NCBI GenBank assembly: GCA_002238965.1
Contig: MPNJ01000005.1
Coordinates: 1 to 64,000 of the forward strand
DNA length: 64,000 nucleotides
Reading direction: 5' to 3'
Origin: Nitrospinae bacterium bin107
GTDB taxonomy: Bacteria; UBA8248
Shown in pieces: positions 15,911 to 24,471 of the stretch. The notes beneath the pieces are model-generated. The model worked only from the letters and a program-made list of their open reading frames with translations, was not told the DNA's origin and ran no database searches. Both the position numbers and the translations under genes were made by a program. The first letter of the stretch is position 1; every line of letters starts with the position of its first letter.

Positions 15911-16231
15911 GCAGGCGGCAGATGAAATATTCGAGGTCTTATCCCCGTTCGGCCCAGGGTCTGCTAACGGGCTCGCGAGGCCGAGTTGCTCGCGGGAGAG
16001 GAATCATGATGGATGAAATCCGATGGAGCGGTGGTGTCGAGCCGTGGTCGTGCGCAGTAGGAGCCCGGGCTTCATGGGGTTGCAAACCGCTGCTCCGCTC
16101 CTCGGATTGCATGGGTGAAGTTAAAAAATGAGTTGCGCGAAGGGTAAGTCTTTTATACATTTAGCTGGGATTCGTATTTGTAGGATCCACTGGGCGAGCG
16201 CAGCAGGAGCAATGAGGAGATAGTCAGCAAA
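15911..16231. other. Intergenic, nothing recognised
   Basis: This 320-base gap lies between the leftward DUF3105 gene and the rightward signalling locus. It must hold the promoter of the latter. I see no clear sigma70 pair, hairpin or RNA gene. A weak GAGGAG stands 13 bases before the first receiver gene. Confidence 0.4.
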
Positions 16232-16672
16232 ATGGAAACCTGCCGGATACTCGTGGTGGATGATGAACCGGACCTCGAAGACCTCGTGAATCAGCGAATG
16301 CGGCGCGAGATTCGCAGCGGCCGCTATTCGTTCGTATACGCGCGCAACGGGGTCGAAGCGCTCGAATGCCTGAGCGGAGACAATGGAATCGACATCGTCA
16401 TCACCGACATCAACATGCCGGAGATGGACGGCCTCACTTTGCTCGAGCAAATTCCGGCATATGACCCCAAGCTGCGCTGCGTCATCGTCTCCGCATATGG
16501 AGACATGAAAAACATCCGCACGGCGATGAACAGGGGCGCATTCGATTTCCTCAACAAGCCGATCGATTTTGAGGACCTGCGGAATACCATCGACAAGTCG
16601 ATGAAGCATCTTGGGGAGATACGAGAGGCGTTCGAGGCGCGCGACAAGATGTTGACGGAAGGGAGGTCGTGA
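16232..16672 (+). CDS. Stand-alone response regulator receiver protein
   Basis: A single CheY-like receiver domain of 146 residues. The acid pocket is DDEPD (10-14), the phospho-acceptor is D59 in ITDINMPEMDG, the switch is VIVSAYGD and the conserved lysine is in FLNKPIDFEDL. A short helical tail follows and no output domain is present. It is almost a copy of the receiver part of the next gene (RMRREIR.GRYSFV.ARNGVEAL in both), so one arose by duplication. Its TGA overlaps the ATG of the next gene. It probably relays or sinks phosphate from the histidine kinase at the end of the operon. Confidence 0.92.
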   Translation: METCRILVVDDEPDLEDLVNQRMRREIRSGRYSFVYARNGVEALECLSGDNGIDIVITDINMPEMDGLTLLEQIPAYDPKLRCVIVSAYGDMKNIRTAMNRGAFDFLNKPIDFEDLRNTIDKSMKHLGEIREAFEARDKMLTEGRS

Positions 16673-17883
16673 TGGAAGAGCCCCACAGGATACTCGTGGT
16701 GGACGATGAGCCCGATCTCGAACAACTCGTGCTGCAGCGCATGCGGCGCGAGATTCGGCGGGGCCGCTATTCGTTCGTATTCGCGCGCAACGGAGTCGAG
16801 GCGCTCGAACGCTTGAACGAGAACGGCGGCGATCCTATCGACATGGTGCTCACCGATATCAACATGCCGGAGATGGACGGCCTGACGCTGCTCAAGCAAA
16901 TCCCCTCGGTCGACCCCAACGTGCGTTCCGTGGTCGTTTCGGCGTATGGGGACATGAAGAATATCCGCACGGCGATGAACAGGGGCGCGTTTGATTTCGT
17001 CACCAAGCCGATCGATTTCGAGGATTTGCGTATCACCATCGATCGGACCCTCGAACACCTCGCCATGCTGCGCGAAGCCCTTGAGGCGCGCGACAAGCTG
17101 GTCGCTCTCAGAAGTGACCTCGACTTGGCCAGCAAGATGCAGCAGTCGATCCTGCCGACCAAGTTTCCCGAGAGCCCCGACTACGAAATCTACGCTGGCA
17201 TGGTGCCGGCCCGGGATGTGGGGGGCGATTTCTTCGACGTGATCAACCTCGGCGACGACCGCATCGGCATCACGGTCGCCGACGTTTCGGGCAAGGGCGT
17301 GCCCGCCGCGCTCTTCATGATGTCGAGCCGCACGCTGCTCAACAGCGTCGCCGTCGCGCGCGCGAATCCGGGCGAGGTGCTCGGCGAGGTGAATCGTCTT
17401 CTCCGGCCCGGCGACGTGCTCAGCGAAGTGAACCGGCTGCTTCAGGAAAACAACGAGGCCGCGATGTTCGTCACCGTCTTCTTCGCCTTTTTCGAATCCA
17501 AGACCGGAGATATGGTGTATGCCAACGGCGGCCACAACCCCCCGGTCATCATTCACGCCGACGGCTCATCGAGCCTGCTTGCCCAGCAACCGGGAGTAGC
17601 TCTGGGGATCGCGCCGGAATTCAGCTACGACATGTACAATGCGACTCTCGCGCCCGGCGAAGCCCTCATTCTCTATACCGACGGCGTGACGGAGGCCGAG
17701 AACGTGAAGACCGAACAATTCGGCCTTGATCGCCTTCTGGGGATTCTCGGAGGCGCGTCGCCGTCCTCCGCCAAGGAGATCAACGACAAGATTTTCGACG
17801 CGGTGAAGGAATTCGCAGGCAGGGCGCCCCAGTTCGATGACATCACCTGCCTGACCCTTTACCGCCGCGGGGGGAGCGAATGA
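16672..17883 (+). CDS. Receiver domain fused to PP2C-type (RsbU/SpoIIE) phosphatase
   Basis: Output protein of the switch: phosphorylation of the receiver should control dephosphorylation of a STAS-domain antagonist. Receiver residues 1-130 have D62 in LTDINMPEMDG. A linker coiled coil (LREALEARDKLVALRSDLDL) leads to the PP2C/SpoIIE domain with ASKMQQSILP, ARDVGGDFFDV, ADVSGKGVPAALFM, TDGVTEAEN and FDDITCLTL, which contain the metal-binding aspartates. ATG 16672 stands five bases after GGGAGG. A 13-codon stretch is tandemly repeated inside the phosphatase domain (see 17368-17445). The stop overlaps the start of the RsbW-like gene. Confidence 0.93.
   Translation: MEEPHRILVVDDEPDLEQLVLQRMRREIRRGRYSFVFARNGVEALERLNENGGDPIDMVLTDINMPEMDGLTLLKQIPSVDPNVRSVVVSAYGDMKNIRTAMNRGAFDFVTKPIDFEDLRITIDRTLEHLAMLREALEARDKLVALRSDLDLASKMQQSILPTKFPESPDYEIYAGMVPARDVGGDFFDVINLGDDRIGITVADVSGKGVPAALFMMSSRTLLNSVAVARANPGEVLGEVNRLLRPGDVLSEVNRLLQENNEAAMFVTVFFAFFESKTGDMVYANGGHNPPVIIHADGSSSLLAQQPGVALGIAPEFSYDMYNATLAPGEALILYTDGVTEAENVKTEQFGLDRLLGILGGASPSSAKEINDKIFDAVKEFAGRAPQFDDITCLTLYRRGGSE
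17368..17445 (+). repeat. In-frame 39-bp tandem duplication inside the phosphatase gene
   Basis: PGEVLGEVNRLLR is followed directly by PGDVLSEVNRLLQ, two 13-codon units at 17368-17406 and 17407-17445. Typical PP2C/SpoIIE domains have one such helix (like PGEVLxxVNRLL) before the MFVT strand. The units differ at many third positions, so the duplication is old enough to have diverged or was kept under selection. Confidence 0.7.
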
Positions 17884-18302
17884 GCGCGAAACTTTCTTTG
17901 ACCATGGGGTTCGAAGCCGCCGATCTCCCGCGCATTCAATCCGCCATCGGGGAATTCAGCCGGGAGCAGGATTGGCCGCCCGACATCGAATTCCAGGTCG
18001 ACCTCGTGCTCGAAGAACTGGTGCTCAACGTCGTTCACCACGGCAGCAGCGACGGAGAAGAAGGTGAAATCAAGATCGAACTCTTCTCGGACACGGAGTC
18101 GGTGGTCATCGATATTATCGACAGCGGCCGTCCGTTCGACCCCCTGACCGACGCCCCCGACCCGGACACGGAATCGACTATAGAGGACCGGGCCGTGGGC
18201 GGGCTCGGCATCCATCTGGTGCGAACGATGATGGACGAAGTGACTTATCGACGGGAGGAGAACAAGAACCACATGCGCCTTGTCAAGCGGAGGAGTGAAT
18301 GA
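17880..18302 (+). CDS. RsbW-like anti-sigma factor/serine kinase (HATPase_c)
   Basis: A GHKL ATPase of 140 residues in the RsbW/SpoIIAB group. The N-box is VDLVLEELVLNVVHHG, the G1-like site is DIIDSGRPFDPL, and the G2 region is VGGLGIHLVRTMMDEVTY. Such proteins bind and inactivate a sigma factor or other target and phosphorylate a STAS antagonist. The gene overlaps both the upstream phosphatase gene and the downstream binding-protein gene by four bases, so all are co-translated. The STAS partner is probably the gene at 21814-22152. No sigma factor gene lies in the window, so the final target is unknown. Confidence 0.9.
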   Translation: MSAKLSLTMGFEAADLPRIQSAIGEFSREQDWPPDIEFQVDLVLEELVLNVVHHGSSDGEEGEIKIELFSDTESVVIDIIDSGRPFDPLTDAPDPDTESTIEDRAVGGLGIHLVRTMMDEVTYRREENKNHMRLVKRRSE

Positions 18303-19486
18303 GCCTCCCGCTTAGAATCCGCCGGACGCTTATCCTCCTTGCTGCAGCGATAATCTGTTCGGTGTCGGGAGCGCAGGCGGCCGTGCCCGGGGTTTCCCCC
18401 CACCGGATTCTCTTCGGCCAGTCCGCCGCCTTCACCGGACCCGCGAGGGCTCTGGGCGAGGAGATGCGCCTCGGCATCGAAGCCGCCTTTCGCGCGTCGA
18501 ACGTGCGCGGCGGCGTTTTCGGACGCCGGCTCGAACTCACTTCCCTCGACGATGCGTATGAACCCGAAGCCGCCATCCTGAATACCCGCCGGTTGATAGA
18601 ACAGAGCAAGGTCTTCGCGCTCATCGGGGCCGTCGGCACGCCCACCTCGCGCTCGGCCACTCCGGTCGCCGCAAAAGCGGGCGTCCCCTATATCGCGCCC
18701 TTCACCGGCGCCGCCTTCTTGCGCAATCCCAAATGGAAAAACATCATCAACCTGCGCGCCTCCTACTTCCAGGAGACCGAGGAGATGGTGAATCGGCTGA
18801 TCAAGGACTTGGGCGTCAAGAAGATCGCCGTGCTCTACCAGGACGATTCTTTCGGCTTGGCGGGCTACCGGGGCGTTCGCCGCGCACTCGAGCGGCGCAA
18901 TCTGAAGCCTGCGGTCACCGGAGTCTATCCACGGAATACGACGGCGGTCAAAACGGCCCTGCTCGACATCAAACGCGCAAACCCGGGGGCCGTGGTCCTC
19001 GTGGGAGCCTATAAACCCGTTGCTTCCTTTATCGCCTGGGCGCGCCACACGGGGTTCAATCCGATTTTCGTGACGCTCTCCTTCGTGGGCAGCAATGCGC
19101 TCGTACATGAACTCGGCCCCGCCGGCGTCGGCATCTACGTCACTCAGGTTGTTCCGTTCCCGACGACGAAGAATCTCAAGATCGCGGCGGACTACCGGCG
19201 GGATCTGGAGGTTCACAAGCCCGGAGCGGTTCCCAGCTTCGTCTCCCTGGAGGGCTACATGGCCGGTAGACTGACCATCCGCGCCCTCGAACTGTGTGGA
19301 CGCGAGCCCGATCGCGCCTGTCTTCTCGAGGGTCTGAACCGCGCGGCCACCATCGACCTCGGCGGATTCAAGCTCCGCTACGGCAAAGACGACAACCAGG
19401 GTTCGGACGCCGTTTTCCTCACCGTCATCGGAGAGGGCGGCCGCTACGTTTCGACCGAAAAAATCCTGCGGCCGGAGAAGCGATGA
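18299..19486 (+). CDS. Periplasmic binding protein of Liv/AmiC type, in a signalling operon
   Basis: A 395-residue protein with a signal peptide (LILLAAAIICSVSGAQAA) and the type I periplasmic-binding fold of branched-chain amino acid/amide receptors. Recognisable parts are ILFGQSAAFTGPARALGEEM, the ligand-site region FALIGAVGTPTSRSATPVAA, IAVLYQDDSFGLAGYRGVRR and SLEGYMAGRLTIRALELCG. No permease or ATPase lies nearby. The gene is locked between an anti-sigma-type kinase and a histidine kinase by four-base overlaps. Its job is therefore likely to be ligand sensing for the kinase rather than uptake, which is inference. Confidence 0.9.
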   Translation: MSLPLRIRRTLILLAAAIICSVSGAQAAVPGVSPHRILFGQSAAFTGPARALGEEMRLGIEAAFRASNVRGGVFGRRLELTSLDDAYEPEAAILNTRRLIEQSKVFALIGAVGTPTSRSATPVAAKAGVPYIAPFTGAAFLRNPKWKNIINLRASYFQETEEMVNRLIKDLGVKKIAVLYQDDSFGLAGYRGVRRALERRNLKPAVTGVYPRNTTAVKTALLDIKRANPGAVVLVGAYKPVASFIAWARHTGFNPIFVTLSFVGSNALVHELGPAGVGIYVTQVVPFPTTKNLKIAADYRRDLEVHKPGAVPSFVSLEGYMAGRLTIRALELCGREPDRACLLEGLNRAATIDLGGFKLRYGKDDNQGSDAVFLTVIGEGGRYVSTEKILRPEKR

Positions 19487-21672
19487 AAAGCGCGCTGAAA
19501 ATCCTTCTGGACAAGCGTTACAAGATATCCACGCAGCTCTACCTCAGCATCGGCGCCGCCGCCTCTCTCACCGTCATCGCGAGCGTGGTCGCATGGGTCT
19601 CGTTCGCATTCGTGGGGGGGGTGCAGAATCGCGTGAACGAGGGCACCGTTCCATTCCTGGCGAGCGCCTTTGGAACCGCTCAGCACAGCAGCGCCCTGGT
19701 GGCCGCGGCGCCTCGCCTGGCCGCTGTGGTGAATCCCGATAATCTGGAGCAGATAGCCACCGAGGTCGCCAAGGACCAGGAGGCGTTCGAGAAAGCGCTG
19801 GCGGCGCTGATACGCCAGGGAGGCAATCAGGAGATCTCCCTGCGCATCAAGAAACTCGGCGACGTGCTCATCGAAAATCTCACCGCTATCAAACGGTTGG
19901 TGCTGCAGCGCTTCGATCTCACCGATTCGCACGATACGCTGCAGCTCCAGCTCACGTGGGTGCGCAAGGAATTGAGCAACGTCATGGTTCCCGCCATCGA
20001 CGATCAACTGTTCTTCGCCATGACGGGCTTCAGCAAAATCAACAAGCCGTCCGTCCCGCGCGAGCAACACTTCTCGGAAGAGGGAATCAACCTCTACCGC
20101 TACATCGCCGGTCTGAGGTCGGACGCCACCATCGCGGCGCAGCTTCTCGCCACTGCCTTCAGCGTATCGGACGCCGCCCTGCTCGAGCCGCTGCGCGAGC
20201 GTTTCGAGGCCACGGTGCGCGGCATCAGGCGGCGCCTCGAAGCGCTCGGGAACGTTCCGGTGCGCGCCGCTCTCGAGCCTCTTTTCGAGCAGATGATCGA
20301 GCTGAGTAACGGCGAGGAGGGAGGGTTCAACCTGCGAGCGGGCGAACTGGCGCTCGAGAGGAAACAGGGTGAGTTGCTCTCTTTTCACGAATCCCTGGAA
20401 GCGAAAATCCTGGCCGCCACCGAAACGCTGGTGAGCACGGCCCGCAAGAGCGCAAAACAAGCCACCCAGGACTCCGCCCAGGCCATCAGCACCGGCAGCA
20501 ACATCCTGCTCGCGCTGAGCGCCATCAGTTTCATCGGCGCCGTGCTGATCGGCTGGCTGTTCATCGGCCGCGTACTTTCGCGTCGGCTCGGGCAGCTTTC
20601 GGACCGCATGCGCCGGATGGCCGATGGCGATCTGGAGGAGAAAGTCGATATCGGCGGACAGGACGAAGTCGCGGAAATGGCCGCAGCGCTCGAGATCTTC
20701 CGTCGCCACGCCCTGGAGGTGCAGCGTCTGAACCTGGTGGAAAAACTGGCCGAGGAAATCAAGGGCAAGAACGAAGAACTCGAAAGCGCGCTCGGCGATC
20801 TGGAGAAAGCGCAGGATCAGATCGTCATGCGCGAGAAACTCGCGGCGCTCGGTGAACTGACGGCGGGCGTCGCCCACGAGATCAGAAATCCGCTGAACTT
20901 CATCAAGAACTTCTCGGAAGTCTCCGAGGAGTTGATGGAAGAATTGATGGAAGAGCTGGGAAAGGTGGAGACTCACGGCGGCAACGGACAGGAGAACGGA
21001 CAAGAACCGGAGAAGGAAGAGAAAAAACAGGACGAGGAAGATCCGATCGAGGTCATCACCGAAATCGGCGAAGACCTCACCGGCAACCTCCAGCGCATCC
21101 GCGAGCATGGGGAGCGGGCCAACAATATCGTGGAGAGCATGCTCCAGATGGGCAGGGGTTCGGGCGATGCGCAGCCGACCAACATCAATACCCTGATCGA
21201 GGAACACGCGCGTCTCGCCTACCACAGCGCACGGGCGGCCGATCCGAATTTCAACATCACGCTCGATTGGGATTTGGACCCGGATATGGTGGAGTTCGAT
21301 GCCATTCCGCAGGATTTGGGCCGCGTCTTCTTGAACATGGTGAGCAACGCCTGCTACGCCACCGACGAGAAGCGACAAAAACTCTCCGCCTCCTCGGCCG
21401 AAGATGCGCCGCGCTACGATCCCACCCTCAGGGTCGCCACCAAGTGCAGGCCGGACGGCATCGAGGTACGCATTCGCGACAACGGGAGTGGTATGCCGCC
21501 CGAAGTCGCCGAGAAGATATTCAACCCCTTCTTCACGACCAAGCCGACGGACAAGGGCACCGGGCTTGGCCTATCGCTCTCCAGCGACATTATTCGTCAG
21601 CATGGGGGACACATACGGGTCGAAACCGAACCGGACGAATACACGGAAATGATAATCGACTTACCCCGGTAA
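19483..21672 (+). CDS. HAMP histidine kinase with long periplasmic sensor
   Basis: A 729-residue sensor. One membrane helix (AAASLTVIASVVAWVSFAFV) is followed by a periplasmic helical region of about 300 residues, a second helix (ALSAISFIGAVLIGWLFIG), HAMP (LGQLSDRMRRMADGDLEEKV) and a coiled coil. The dimerisation domain has the phospho-accepting His near residue 465 (GVAHEIRNPLNFI). The ATPase has the N-box NMVSNACYAT, DNGSGMP, FNPFFTTKP and GTGLGLS. An acidic, charged insert (GQEPEKEEKKQDEED) separates the two helices of the His domain. ATG 19483 overlaps the binding-protein stop. It probably phosphorylates the two receiver proteins upstream and may read the neighbouring binding protein. 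Confidence 0.92.
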   Translation: MKSALKILLDKRYKISTQLYLSIGAAASLTVIASVVAWVSFAFVGGVQNRVNEGTVPFLASAFGTAQHSSALVAAAPRLAAVVNPDNLEQIATEVAKDQEAFEKALAALIRQGGNQEISLRIKKLGDVLIENLTAIKRLVLQRFDLTDSHDTLQLQLTWVRKELSNVMVPAIDDQLFFAMTGFSKINKPSVPREQHFSEEGINLYRYIAGLRSDATIAAQLLATAFSVSDAALLEPLRERFEATVRGIRRRLEALGNVPVRAALEPLFEQMIELSNGEEGGFNLRAGELALERKQGELLSFHESLEAKILAATETLVSTARKSAKQATQDSAQAISTGSNILLALSAISFIGAVLIGWLFIGRVLSRRLGQLSDRMRRMADGDLEEKVDIGGQDEVAEMAAALEIFRRHALEVQRLNLVEKLAEEIKGKNEELESALGDLEKAQDQIVMREKLAALGELTAGVAHEIRNPLNFIKNFSEVSEELMEELMEELGKVETHGGNGQENGQEPEKEEKKQDEEDPIEVITEIGEDLTGNLQRIREHGERANNIVESMLQMGRGSGDAQPTNINTLIEEHARLAYHSARAADPNFNITLDWDLDPDMVEFDAIPQDLGRVFLNMVSNACYATDEKRQKLSASSAEDAPRYDPTLRVATKCRPDGIEVRIRDNGSGMPPEVAEKIFNPFFTTKPTDKGTGLGLSLSSDIIRQHGGHIRVETEPDEYTEMIIDLPR

Positions 21673-21813
21673 TCCGTTCCAACTTCCGAACCTGAAAGAT
21701 TTCAAGGGATATGTAGGATTGCGAAGGCCGCGACAAGAAGCGCGGCGCGCGAATCCATCAGGCGAGACGCCCGAGAAAGCGTTTTTCGTTCCCTGTTTCT
21801 TGTCTTTCGGTTG

Positions 21814-22152
21814 TCAGTTCGCGGTCGCTGCAAGCGCGTCCGCTTTCGATGCGTGTATTTGAATAATGCGGTCGAAACCGGATATCTCGAAAACTTCGCG
21901 CGTCAGTTCTCCGAGCGCGTACAGGGCGAACTTCGTGTTGCTTTGGCTTAGCTGCTTGGCGACGAGAAGAACGGCGCGGAGGCCGGCGCTGCTGATATAC
22001 GAGACCCCCTCGAAATTTACAATGACGGCGTGGTCGTCTTCGCTGATAATGTTCTTTATGGTGCTCTCGAATTCCGGGGCAGTGGCTCCGTCGATGCGGC
22101 CATCTACCTGCACGACCAAGGTCCCGTTTTCCTGCTCAGTCTTGATTTCCAT
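21814..22152 (-). CDS. STAS-domain anti-sigma factor antagonist
   Basis: A 112-residue SpoIIAA/RsbV-type protein. The strand-helix core is LVVQVDGRIDGATAPEFEST, and the phosphorylated serine is expected at S55 in VSYISSAGLRAVLLV, next to the helix that contacts the kinase. In the standard switch the unphosphorylated form binds the RsbW-like kinase and frees its target; the PP2C protein resets it. The gene is convergent with the kinase operon and has its own promoter region, but completes the set of partners. GGGAGG precedes the ATG at a good distance. Confidence 0.9.
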   Translation of the reverse strand: MEIKTEQENGTLVVQVDGRIDGATAPEFESTIKNIISEDDHAVIVNFEGVSYISSAGLRAVLLVAKQLSQSNTKFALYALGELTREVFEISGFDRIIQIHASKADALAATAN

Positions 22153-22326
22153 GCTTGGCTCTGCCTCCCAACAGCGTGAGATTTGTATTGATCTGATACC
22201 CCGAGGGTGTATGCCTTGGCAACAAGTATAATATGCCTAGCGTAATACCTCATCTCGCATCAACACAACCCCACCCTCAAATTTTCGAACAGAGGGCGTA
22301 GTCATTCAGGACTACTTCTCTGAGAA

Positions 22327-22632
22327 ATGCGCTCAATACCTTATAAAATTTCTTCGTGTTTGGCAACTAGCGGCATCATTCTTGGTCAACATTGTTTGGG
22401 GCACCCTGCGTCGGGTGCTTCTGACGACTCCGCAAGTGCGGAAATCCCGCAAATTATCTTGACTGAGCGAAGTGAGTCCATCATAGTTTTGGAGTGCGAC
22501 ACTGAAAATATCCAGGAGGTTCGCTTGCTCCGCGCCCGACTGCGTGCGAGAGGGAGCGCAGTTGTGGGGGTAATCTGCGATAGAGCCTTGGTAGACGCTT
22601 TGGTGAATAGTTGTTTACTGGATGGCAGGTGA
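22327..22632 (+). CDS. Unrecognised 101-aa protein, perhaps a receiver-domain remnant
   Basis: The second half has an alternating strand-helix pattern (SIIVLECDTENIQEVRLLRA, then SAVVGVICDRALVDALVNSC) that recalls the middle of a response-regulator or LuxR-type N-terminal domain. The conserved aspartate pocket and lysine are missing and the frame stops early. Codon use is less G+C-rich than in the neighbours. It ends six bases before the decarboxylase start on the same strand. It could be a small regulator of that gene or the remains of one. Confidence 0.35.
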   Translation: MRSIPYKISSCLATSGIILGQHCLGHPASGASDDSASAEIPQIILTERSESIIVLECDTENIQEVRLLRARLRARGSAVVGVICDRALVDALVNSCLLDGR

Positions 22633-22638
22633 GGTGTA

Positions 22639-24102
22639 ATGGCAGATTCTGAGAGAAGAGCCGCTTCGGACCTGGGGAGCGATAACCTCCATATGACGCC
22701 CGAGACGATGCTTGAGCTTGCGCGCAGGGCGTCGGAACTATTGGTGGAGCGCATCGAGAGGCTCCCCGAAGAGGGCGCCTGGGACGGAGATTTTCAGCAG
22801 GAACTCGAAAAGCAACTGATGGCGACTCCGCCCGAGGAAGGCCGCCCGGCGCTGGAGGTTTTAGAGCGCGCCGCGCGCGAGATACTCCCCCTCACGGGGC
22901 GTAACGATCATCCCCGCTTCTTCGGCTTCATCCCCTCCTCGCCCACCTGGCCCGGGGTGCTGGCCGACTTCATGGCTTCGGGCTTCCACGTCAATCAATG
23001 CACCTGGCTTGTCGCGAGCGGCCCGAGCCAGCTCGAACTGGTCGTCATCGACTGGTTCCGTCGCTGGATCGGTTACCCCGAGGGCGCGGGCGGGCTTTTC
23101 ACGAGCGGTGGTGCGGCTGCCAGCGTGGACGCCTTCGTCGCGGCGCGCGAAGCGGCGGGTCATCCCGATCGCGCGAGCGTTTACATGGCCGATCAGAGCC
23201 ACAGCGCGCACGTCCGCGCGGCAAGGATCATCGGTATACGGCCCGAACGCATCCGGCTGCTCCCGAGCGATGAACGCTTCCGCCTGGACATGGAGGCGCT
23301 CACGCGCGCCGTGGCGGAAGATCGCGCCGCGGGCCTCCATCCCATCGCGGTGTGCGCCAACGCCGGAGCCTCCAGCACGGGGGCGATCGACCCGCTCGGG
23401 GAGATGGCGGATTTCTGCGAGGCGCACGGAATCTGGCTGCACGTCGACGCTGCTTATGGCGGCTTCGCGGCCGTCACGGAGCGGGGCAGGGAACTCCTCG
23501 CAGGAATGGAGCGCGCCGATTCGATCGGGATGGACGCGCACAAATGGTTCTTCCAGCCCTACGAGGCGGGCGCCCTGCTCGTGAAGGACGTGGCAACACT
23601 CGAGCGCGCCTTCGCGGTGCGGCACGACATTTTACAGGACACGATATGGGGCGCGAACCACCCGAATTTCTCGGATCGCGGTCTGCAGCTGAGCCGCTCG
23701 TTCCGGGCGCTCAAGGTCTGGATGTCGGTGCAGACCTTCGGCATGGCCGCGTTCCGGCGGGCCGTCTCCAAGGGTATGGAGCTGGCCGAGCAGGCTCAGG
23801 AGTACGTTCGCGAGAGCCCGGTTCTGGAGATGCTGACGCCCGTATCGCTGGGAATCGTTTGCTTCCGGGTCAATCCGGCGGAAGCGGACCTCGACGATAA
23901 GGCGCTTGAGGAGATAAACAAAACGGTTCTCGCCCGCATCTTCTGGGACGACAAGGCGTTCGTCTCATCCACGCTTCTCAAGGGGAAGTTCGCGCTCAGG
24001 TTCTGCATCATCAACCACAACACGACATGGGACGACGTGCGCGAGACGCTCGAGGCGATCGAACGCTTCGGGGGAGAGGCTTTGGCGCAGGAAAATGGTT
24101 AG
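22639..24102 (+). CDS. PLP-dependent group II decarboxylase, copy 1
   Basis: An aromatic/tryptophan-type amino acid decarboxylase of 487 residues (group II, DDC family). The cofactor lysine is K302 in MDAHKWFFQPYEAG. VHVDAAYGGFAA-like residues (LHVDAAYGGF) hold the pyridine-ring aspartate, and NDHPRFFGFIPSSPTWPGVL is the substrate-side loop region. Family members decarboxylate aromatic L-amino acids or act as aldehyde synthases; the substrate is not resolved here. The start follows GAGGTG. It is very close in sequence to the copy at 24472-25932, a tandem duplication. Confidence 0.9.
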   Translation: MADSERRAASDLGSDNLHMTPETMLELARRASELLVERIERLPEEGAWDGDFQQELEKQLMATPPEEGRPALEVLERAAREILPLTGRNDHPRFFGFIPSSPTWPGVLADFMASGFHVNQCTWLVASGPSQLELVVIDWFRRWIGYPEGAGGLFTSGGAAASVDAFVAAREAAGHPDRASVYMADQSHSAHVRAARIIGIRPERIRLLPSDERFRLDMEALTRAVAEDRAAGLHPIAVCANAGASSTGAIDPLGEMADFCEAHGIWLHVDAAYGGFAAVTERGRELLAGMERADSIGMDAHKWFFQPYEAGALLVKDVATLERAFAVRHDILQDTIWGANHPNFSDRGLQLSRSFRALKVWMSVQTFGMAAFRRAVSKGMELAEQAQEYVRESPVLEMLTPVSLGIVCFRVNPAEADLDDKALEEINKTVLARIFWDDKAFVSSTLLKGKFALRFCIINHNTTWDDVRETLEAIERFGGEALAQENG

Positions 24103-24471
24103 GAGGTCGCTTCCCTGCGTTTCCCGATTCCTGTAGCGGCTGGATATTTGCCGGTCAAGTCACCAGAAATGGGGCTGAAAGGAAACGAATATCGTTCGCT
24201 ATCTGTGTAATGTGTATCCATTGCCTGGCTGCGTTTTCCTGATACGCCCTCCCGGCATCCGTCGGCTGGGGTCTGCTTGCCCTTTCTCTTTGACAACCTC
24301 ATTCGTATCAATGAAGATTGACGGCACGCGACACATGAAGTGACGGGAATATCCGTTACGCAAGACCGGCTGCTCGGGTGGGACGGGACGCTGGGAGCAG
24401 GGCTCCGCAACAGTCTCTTTGGCACCACCCCATGTTCTATTCCGATGTCACAATACGATGGGAGATGCGTA
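24103..24471. other. Intergenic between duplicated decarboxylases
   Basis: This 369-base gap separates the two decarboxylase copies. I see no gene, strong hairpin or repeat. An open frame continues 44 codons upstream of copy 2 but has no protein character. It presumably carries a promoter for copy 2. Confidence 0.4.

Noticed and set aside
19444-21378. 644-residue open frame antisense to the histidine kinase gene
   Set aside because: It mirrors a G+C-rich coding gene with clear HAMP, HisKA and ATPase motifs; its own protein is His/Arg/Gln-rich without any family pattern.
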